Assembly (NCBI GenBank): GCA_030152985.1
Contig: JASLIE010000045.1
Coordinates: 1 to 5,298, forward strand
Direction: 5' to 3'
From: Bacillaceae bacterium
GTDB lineage: Bacteria > Bacillota > Bacilli > Bacillales > Amphibacillaceae
Length of the DNA: 5,298 nucleotides
This document shows, one piece after another, positions 1-5,100 of this stretch (its first letter is position 1; each line of letters begins with the position of its first letter). The notes beneath the pieces were generated by a model. It had not been told where the DNA came from. It was given only the letters and a program-made list of their open reading frames with translations, and made no database searches. The translations under genes were made by a program, and so were the position numbers.

Positions 1-51
1 ATCTGAGCACCTCACAGTCCTTACCTTAAGTATAACAAAATAAAAAAACTA

Positions 52-80
52 TTGAAGACTCCTGCTAAGTAGTTTAAAAT
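52..80 (+). promoter_or_regulatory. Sigma-A-type promoter for the DUF4870 gene
   Basis: A -35 element TTGAAG (52-57) and a -10 element TAAAAT (75-80) are separated by exactly 17 bp, each one base from the TTGACA/TATAAT consensus. The predicted transcription start is near 87, leaving a 5' leader of about 33 bases before the ATG at 120. No operator-like dyad is obvious around it. Bases 1-51 hold no gene that I can support. Confidence 0.6.
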
Positions 81-119
81 TAAAGTATCAGAATAAGAAA
101 ATGTAAAGGAGTGTTATAA

Positions 120-464
120 ATGGAAACTCAGATTATTAATCCAAGACCTACTGAAGACGATAAAATGTTCGCGATGTTAATATATATAGTCAGTTTATTT
201 ACAGCCTTTTTAGGCCCCTTACTCATCTGGTTATTAAAGCGCGATGATTCGGATTTTATTGATTATCATGGGAAAGAATACTTTAACTTTTTTATTAGTT
301 ACGCGGTTTATTCGCTCATTGCAGGCTTACTTGTCATTGTTTTAGTTGGGATTGTGCTCTTACCAATTCTCGGTCTGCTTTATTTTATTTTTACCATCAT
401 TGCAGCTGTTAAGGCAAAAGGCGGCGAGCGTTACCGTATTCCAATGATTTTTAGAATATTATAA
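120..464 (+). CDS. DUF4870-family small integral membrane protein
   Basis: This is a 114-residue membrane protein that resembles the DUF4870 family (Tic20-like small membrane proteins of unknown function). Residues 1-15 are polar. The first hydrophobic segment covers about 17-39, followed by a charged loop (KRDDSDFIDYHGKEYFNF, 40-57) with the family's typical His-Gly-Lys-Glu and Asn-Phe pattern at 50-57. Two further hydrophobic stretches cover about 58-81 and 82-97. The C-terminus has the typical Gly-Glu-x-Tyr-Arg-x-Pro motif (102-108). The length is normal for the family. The start is fixed by AAAGGAG at 105-111, 8 bases before the ATG. It is the first gene after a good promoter, and a weak hairpin separates it from the next gene. 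The family has no established biochemical role, so none is assigned. Family assignment rests on motif recognition, not on a search. Confidence 0.85.
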   Translation: METQIINPRPTEDDKMFAMLIYIVSLFTAFLGPLLIWLLKRDDSDFIDYHGKEYFNFFISYAVYSLIAGLLVIVLVGIVLLPILGLLYFIFTIIAAVKAKGGERYRIPMIFRIL

Positions 465-466
465 GT

Positions 467-508
467 AGGAGGAATCGAATGCTAACTTTAGGCTTAGATT
501 CCTTTTTT
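467..508 (+). terminator. Weak intrinsic terminator or attenuator hairpin
   Basis: AGGAGGAATC (467-476) can pair with GATTCCTTTT (497-506), giving about ten pairs including two G-U pairs, with a 20-base loop. A T-run at 503-508 overlaps the 3' arm. The long loop and A/U-rich stem make it weaker than the two terminators downstream, so it more likely attenuates than fully stops transcription into 520-1045. The 5' arm is itself a perfect Shine-Dalgarno (AGGAGG, 467-472) placed 6 bases before an ATG at 479, so the element could also be read as a translation signal. Confidence 0.4.
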
Positions 509-519
509 GAGGTGAAAAA

Positions 520-846
520 ATGGAAGAAAAGTTTTTTATCAGGCATCAAACTGACTTTATCCAAGAGCGTTTTTTACTTGTATTTAAAAGTGATGAGGCG
601 CTCGATTTTTTCAAGCAAGCGATTCCGGGAAGTCGTTTTGAAGAGATAGAAAGAGAAAAGGCGGCCTACATCATGCGGGCTGGTCTAGGTGGGAAGATGA
701 TACCTTATGGTTATACCCACTTACTGACTCAGGAGGAAATGAGCCGATTGAGCTCAGATAATTTTGATGAGACTGCCCGTCTTTTAGCGGAAGGAAATGA
801 GCGTTTGTATCAACGAGCAATAAAGGAGAAGAAGGATGGAAATTAA
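520..846 (+). CDS. Small hypothetical cytoplasmic protein, 108 aa
   Basis: I do not recognise this protein. It has no signal peptide and no membrane segment. The N-terminal half (about 3-55) reads as alternating strands and helices: a hydrophobic stretch RFLLVFKS at 17-24, then a helix, then EKAAYIMRAGLGG around 46-58. The C-terminal third (about 70-108) is strongly charged and probably helical, ending in a Lys/Glu-rich tail. The start is supported by GAGGTG (509-514), 5 bases before the ATG, and by an in-frame stop at 508-510 that forbids a longer form. Its end overlaps the next gene by 11 bases, which suggests translational coupling and a shared task. It could be transcribed by read-through from the DUF4870 promoter, since no separate promoter is evident in the 55-base gap. 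An alternative-frame ORF (479-649) overlaps its start but has less support. Confidence 0.7.
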   Translation: MEEKFFIRHQTDFIQERFLLVFKSDEALDFFKQAIPGSRFEEIEREKAAYIMRAGLGGKMIPYGYTHLLTQEEMSRLSSDNFDETARLLAEGNERLYQRAIKEKKDGN

Positions 847-1045
847 GGTTAATGATTACGTATTAACAGAAGAACAAATCAAACTTTTACTCAATGAATT
901 AAAAGATAAGCGCGTCAATAACCGAGAAGAGCTGAGTGCTTATTTATCAGGTTATTGGTATCAAAAAGATATGGGGAGTAAGAGTCACTTACTTTTAAGT
1001 GATTTAAAGCACAAACCAAGTTTTGCTTTTCCGATTGAAGACTAA
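836..1045 (+). CDS. Small hypothetical protein, 69 aa, overlapping the upstream gene
   Basis: I do not recognise this protein. Its 69 residues are hydrophilic, without signal peptide or membrane segment. Residues about 10-24 (LTEEQIKLLLNELKD) read as an amphipathic helix and 29-41 as a second one (NREELSAYLSGYW), suggesting a small helical domain; the last third is less structured. The ATG is inside the end of the preceding gene (11-base overlap), with AAAGGAG at 822-828 and a 7-base spacer, so it has its own good ribosome site as well as likely coupling. Its TAA stop (1043-1045) is part of the stem of the following terminator. It is real on the evidence of ribosome site, overlap and terminator placement, but its function is unknown. 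Confidence 0.65.
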   Translation: MEIKVNDYVLTEEQIKLLLNELKDKRVNNREELSAYLSGYWYQKDMGSKSHLLLSDLKHKPSFAFPIED

Positions 1046-1066
1046 ACAAGTGTTTAGTCTTTTTTT
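1038..1066 (+). terminator. Strong intrinsic terminator ending the first gene cluster
   Basis: A perfect 10-bp stem is formed by AAGACTAAAC (1038-1047) and GTTTAGTCTT (1052-1061), with a four-base AAGT loop. A T-run at 1060-1066 follows. The stop codon of the 69-residue protein lies inside the 5' arm. No A-run precedes the stem, so it should work only on the + strand. Confidence 0.9.
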
Positions 1067-1094
1067 ACATTAAAAGCGCTACGGTTTAAAGGTC

Positions 1095-1109
1095 AAATAT
1101 GGTATATTT
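1095..1109 (+). promoter_or_regulatory. Extended -10 promoter with overlapping dyad, possible TetR operator
   Basis: TGGTATATT (1100-1108) is a good extended -10 (TGn plus TATATT, one base from consensus). No good -35 is present 17 bp upstream (TACGGT, 1080-1085), as is common when the TGn extension is used. The predicted start of transcription is near 1114. A 6-3-6 inverted repeat, AAATATGGTATATTT (1095-1109), covers the -10. TetR-family repressors usually bind such dyads over their own promoters, so autoregulation is plausible, but the repeat is short and AT-rich and may be chance. Confidence 0.45.
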
Positions 1110-1142
1110 AAGAGACAATATATGAAATTAAGGTGATGAGGA

Positions 1143-1697
1143 ATGAAGAAAAGAAGATTAGACCAACTGAGTTTAATGAAAAAAACAGAAGAGATTTTAC
1201 TTGAACTCGGTTATGGTGGTTTTAATTTTTCGGTTCTTTCAAAAAGTCTCGGCATCGGTCGGAGTACACTTTATGAATATTATAGCTCAAAAGATGAGTT
1301 GATTGCTGATTATATGTCAGATTTGATGGATAAATTCATGAGAGATTTAAAGGAAATTAGACGCATTCCAAACGGAGAAGCACAACTCCTCTCACTGATT
1401 CAATTAATGATTAAATATGCACATATCCATCATGTGCTACAAATGGTAGAACTGCTTAATATGGACTCACTCTTAGTAAAATTTAAAAAGGCTCATTTAG
1501 AAATTATAGAAGATATTCAGGGAATCGTTGAATATGGGAAAAAAGAAGGCGTCGTCAGAAAGGAAATCCCAACAGAGGTTTTAGTCAGCTTATTATTTAA
1601 TACGATTAATAAACCATCTTCAATTGAAATGGAGCTAGGGCAGTGGTCGGAATGGATTTGGGAAATCATCTATACCGGTATAAAACCAAACAAATAG
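1143..1697 (+). CDS. TetR/AcrR-family transcriptional regulator
   Basis: This is a 184-residue one-component repressor of the TetR/AcrR type, a normal length for the family. The N-terminal DNA-binding domain covers about 5-55. Its helix-turn-helix lies at about 29-48: FSVLSKSLGIGRSTLYEYY, followed by the very typical SSKDEL (48-53). Residues about 56-180 form the variable, all-helical ligand-binding and dimerisation domain, which gives no clue to the ligand. The start follows AAGGTGAT (1130-1137), complementary to the 16S rRNA 3' end. It has its own promoter with a dyad over the -10, consistent with autorepression. The next gene starts 12 bases after its stop, with the last bases of this gene forming part of that gene's ribosome site, so the two are co-transcribed. 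The membrane protein is therefore the best candidate target of the regulator. Family assignment is firm; the regulated function is unknown. Confidence 0.93.
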   Translation: MKKRRLDQLSLMKKTEEILLELGYGGFNFSVLSKSLGIGRSTLYEYYSSKDELIADYMSDLMDKFMRDLKEIRRIPNGEAQLLSLIQLMIKYAHIHHVLQMVELLNMDSLLVKFKKAHLEIIEDIQGIVEYGKKEGVVRKEIPTEVLVSLLFNTINKPSSIEMELGQWSEWIWEIIYTGIKPNK

Positions 1698-1709
1698 AGG
1701 TGAAGCGAG

Positions 1710-2093
1710 ATGGAAACGCGTCGTGTATCGAATCAAATTTTAGTTTTATGGATTCCTTTAATTGCCATGATTGTCTCAATCGTTTTAGTCATGAATGATG
1801 AAATAGAGAAGGCTTTTGCCCTGCTTTTAATCGCATTAAGTTTAGATGGATTTGTCAATCTACGCTTACTTGGTAGTAGCTTAGAGGTTGATATTTTTTA
1901 TCGAAATATTTTAAAAACGAGTATCGATATTAGTTTTAGGATTCTTTATTCAAGCATCATCGTCTTTATTTTCATTCATTTATTTTATATTGAACTCTCG
2001 GGTGAATTTATTTTACTCAGGCTCCTCCTGATCACCTATATGGCAACAACTGTGACAACCCTTATCCTCTATTTTATGAAAAGACGCGCCTAG
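1710..2093 (+). CDS. Four-helix membrane protein of unknown function, co-transcribed with TetR
   Basis: This is a 127-residue integral membrane protein that I do not recognise. Four hydrophobic segments are visible at about 10-28, 35-54, 76-94 and 100-122. Polar loops lie between them (NDEIEK at 29-34; a longer one at about 55-75) and the C-terminus is basic (KRRA). The basic N-terminus (METRR) and C-terminus both suggest cytoplasmic ends. The start is fixed by GAGGTG (1697-1702), 7 bases before the ATG. Four helices and TetR linkage recall small multidrug resistance pumps, but their signature (a conserved Glu in helix 1 and the family's Gly/Trp pattern) is absent, and helix 1 here has no acidic residue. 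A transport role is therefore not claimed. The TAG stop lies at the edge of the terminator stem. Identity as a gene is well supported; function is open. Confidence 0.8.
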   Translation: METRRVSNQILVLWIPLIAMIVSIVLVMNDEIEKAFALLLIALSLDGFVNLRLLGSSLEVDIFYRNILKTSIDISFRILYSSIIVFIFIHLFYIELSGEFILLRLLLITYMATTVTTLILYFMKRRA

Positions 2094-2104
2094 CGTCTTT
2101 TTTT
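2079..2104 (+). terminator. Intrinsic terminator of the TetR/membrane-protein operon
   Basis: A 9-bp stem is formed by AAAAGACGC (2079-2087) and GCGTCTTTT (2093-2101), with a five-base loop GCCTA. A T-run covers 2098-2104. The 5' arm encodes the last residues of the membrane protein and the TAG stop spans the loop and the first base of the 3' arm. Its T-run also overlaps the first hexamer of the Pho-box-like array. Confidence 0.88.
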
Positions 2105-2141
2105 AATACTTAATTTACATATAAATTACAGCTTTTTTACA
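2103..2141 (+). promoter_or_regulatory. Four-repeat Pho-box-like array (predicted PhoP binding site)
   Basis: Four hexamers start exactly 11 bp apart: TTAATA (2103-2108), TTTACA (2114-2119), ATTACA (2125-2130) and TTTACA (2136-2141). In Bacillus, PhoP binds direct repeats of about TT(A/C/T)A(C/T)A with spacers near 5 bp, which is the same period. Three copies fit the consensus fully and the third deviates only at its first base. The array ends 9 bp before the -10 of the downstream gene, about 21 to 60 bases upstream of the predicted transcription start, matching the position of sites in activated Pho promoters. The match to a phosphate-scavenging product strengthens the call. The AT-rich background is the main caution. 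Confidence 0.6.
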
Positions 2142-2147
2142 ATAAAA

Positions 2148-2156
2148 TGCTATACT
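2148..2156 (+). promoter_or_regulatory. Extended -10 promoter of the secreted nuclease gene
   Basis: TGCTATACT gives the TGn extension (2148-2150) and a near-consensus -10, TATACT (2151-2156). There is no proper -35 at 17 bp; the closest candidate, TTACAG (2126-2131), is 19 bp away and lies within the third Pho-like repeat. Weak -35 regions are usual in activator-dependent promoters. Predicted transcription starts near 2163, leaving a leader of about 30 bases. Confidence 0.6.
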
Positions 2157-2192
2157 AATAATTGAATATATCTAAACAAAGGAGAGAAGCGA

Positions 2193-5100
2193 ATGAGAAA
2201 AGCACATCAAAAGATGCAGCAGAAATTCTTTATTTATTTAACGATTGTTTTGCTCGTATTTTCTAACTTTGCAATGATTCCGGTTGCAGGAGCAGAGCAA
2301 GCGACTTTAACTGTTAAAGAAGCAAGAAGTTTAGACCATGATGGATCTGAACAAACAGTTGAAGGCTACATAGTAGGTCATGCAGTCAGCGAAAAGACTA
2401 TCGAAACAGAAAATGTAAAGGCAGATACTAACCTTGTGATCGCTGATGAGGCAAATCAGACGGACCTCGATAAAGTTTTAATTATTCAATTACCACAAGG
2501 TGACTTAAGGACACAATTTGGTTTAAAGTCAAATCCTGATAACATCGGGAAAAAAGTCCTTGTCAGAGGTAAATTAGAAAGATATTTTTCTAATCATGGA
2601 CTTAAAAACACCAAGGAAATGTCTTTTGTAGACGAACTTGATCCAGAAGAGTCTGAAGCGGGTCAGGATAAAGAAGTTGAAGTTATTTCAATTAAAGAAG
2701 CACGTGATAAAGGAACAGGCGAGGTCACAGTGACAGGTCTTGTGACAGCTAAGTTGAAAAATACACTGCACATCCAAGATGAAAGTGCAGGACTCGCTGT
2801 CAGACCGACTTCATTAGACGTTCAAGTTGGAGATGAAGTCCTTGTAACAGGGCATTTACAAGATTACCGTGGCTTACTTCAACTTGACTCAGCAAAACTG
2901 CTTGAGAAAAAAGGGGAAAAACCAGTTACAGCAACTGAAATCACTGCTAAAGAATTAAATGAAGCCAACGAATCAAAACTCGTTAAGCTAAATGGGGTGA
3001 CCCTCACTGATGTTCAAGATGGTGGGAACTGGGCAAACTATGAGGCAACAGACGGGACAAACTTCACAGTTCGTGATGAAACAAATACCCTAGACCTTGT
3101 TGTCGGTCAGACCTATGACGAGATCACTGGTATTGTGACGGAGTTTGACGGACAGTATCAACTGATCCCGCGCAATAAGCAAGATGTGATTGCAGATGAC
3201 TCGGTCATTCAGCCGGTCTATAGTACTCCAGCAAGCGGAACCATTCCAAAAGGAACAGAAGTTGAACTCAAAACAAATACAAAAGATGCAAGTATTTATT
3301 ACACATTAGATCAGAGTGAACCAACTGATAAGAGCACAGTCTATACAGAGCCACTCCTTATTGATGAAGATACAGTCATCCAAGCAGTTGCGATGAAAGA
3401 CGGTGTCGCATCAGAAGTTCAAAGCTTTGAATATCAAGTCTATGAAAGTGAAAACTTAAAAATCCATGCCATTCAAGGTGAAGGACACGAATCACCACTT
3501 AAAGGCACAGTTGTTGAAGGTGTTGAAGGCGTTGTCACTTACACTTATGATATTCGTGGTGCACATTACTTCCACCTGCAAGCAGAAGAAGCTGACTATG
3601 ATGACAATCCAAACACATCAGAAGCAGTCATTGTCTATACAGGTAAGGATGAAAAACTTGCTGTTGGTACAAAAGTAAAAGTATCAGGTAAGGTAGATGA
3701 ATACCATATTGACGGTTATGATGACCGTGCTAAATTTGATTTATCTGTGACACAAATCAACGCACGCGATGATCGCGGTGGAAAAGTTGAAGTGCTCAAA
3801 GAAAATGTCGAATTACCCGAAGCAATCAAAGTAAAATCGTCAGATATTCCAGACCGTGTCATTGGCGAAGATGGTTTTGACACATATGACCCAGAAAAGA
3901 ATGCCATTGATTACTGGGAGAGTTTAGAAGGGATGCGTGTTGAGATTGCTGAATCAAAAGCAGTTGCACCACAAGAACATGGTGATTTAGCTGTTGTGAC
4001 AGAAGAGTTTGAAACAAACACAGTTCACGGCGGTCTAAAATTAACTGAAGAAGGACCAGCATCTCAAATTATTCAATTTAAGCTCCAGCCAAATGGTCCA
4101 GCACGTGATCTTGCTGTTAAAACGGGGGATCATTTTACAGAAAAAGTGACGGGTGTTGTGAACTATGGCTTTGGAAACTATAAAGTTTATGCAGAACTTG
4201 AAGACATTCAAAATGCCTTTGAAGAAGGCGATACTCAGCCACAAACAACAACAATTAAAAAAGATGATGAAAAGCTAACAATCGCAGCATATAATGTGGA
4301 GAACTTCTCGGCAAATAAGTCAGCAAAAGAAACACCTGATGCAAAAGCTGAAAATATTGCCCGGGCAATATCCCAAGATATGCAGGCACCAGATATTGTT
4401 GGTTTAACAGAAGTTCAAGACAATAACGGTCAAGATGCAGGACCAAATGATGCAGATGCATCTGAAAGTTTTAAACGTTTAATTAAAGAAATTGAAGCGG
4501 CTGGTGGACCGACTTACGATTTCGTTAATATTAATCCAGAATATAATCAAGATGGGGGCGCACCAAACGGAAATATTCGTGTCGGTTATTTATATAACCC
4601 ACAAAGAGTCAGTTTAACAGACGGAGAGCCAGGCTCAGCAACTGAAAAAGTTGAATATAAAGATGGTAAACTTTCTGTTAACCCAGGCCGAATTAATCCA
4701 AGCCACTCATCATTTAAAAACTCACGTAAGCCACTTGCAGCTCAGTTTGAATTTGAAGGTGAATCAATTGTTGTGATTGCAAACCATTTAAATTCAAAAC
4801 GCGGTGACCAAGGGACTTTCGGTCAGCACCAACCACCAAAATTAATTAGCGAAGTACAGCGTCTAGCAAGTGCTAAAGAAATAGCTCAGTTTGTTGATGA
4901 AATTAAAACAGAGAATGAGTCGGAAAATGTTGTCGTTTTAGGTGACATGAATGACTTTGAATTCTCGCCTGTTTTAAAAACGCTTGAAGGCGAACATTTA
5001 ACAAACATGATTAATAAAGTAGCACTAGAAGAACGTTACACATACGTTTTCCAAGGCAACTCACAAGTGCTAGACCACATTTTAGTTTCAAATGAATTAG

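Noticed and set aside
2..43. Possible tail of an upstream gene, an open + frame ending in TAA at 41-43
   Set aside because: Only 13 residues are available, with no recognisable motif, and no terminator hairpin follows it. Not enough to support a partial gene.
1710..2093. Assigning the TetR-linked membrane protein as a small multidrug resistance exporter
   Set aside because: The number of helices fits, but the essential acidic residue in the first helix and the family pattern are absent, so the assignment would rest only on neighbourhood.
3207..3449. Reading the chitobiase/hexosaminidase C-terminal-like module as evidence of a chitin-degrading enzyme
   Set aside because: This module occurs as an accessory beta-sandwich in many secreted proteins. 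The catalytic motifs here are those of EEP nuclease and metallophosphoesterase, with no glycosidase domain.
3513..3530. Tandem nine-base repeat GTTGAAGG(T/C) in the nuclease gene
   Set aside because: Only two copies, in frame, encoding Val-Glu-Gly twice at the start of the OB-fold strand; easily explained as a small local duplication within tolerated sequence.
3466..3678. A 70-codon + strand ORF inside the nuclease gene
   Set aside because: It lies wholly within the nuclease frame, has low-complexity Lys/Leu/Gln-rich composition, and lacks a convincing ribosome site. It is a frame shadow.
3716..4461. A chain of four minus-strand ORFs opposite the nuclease gene
   Set aside because: They are antisense to conserved OB-fold, linker and EEP codons, with biased composition (Leu/His/Gln or Ser/Thr) and no domain I can recognise. 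The + strand product explains the openness.
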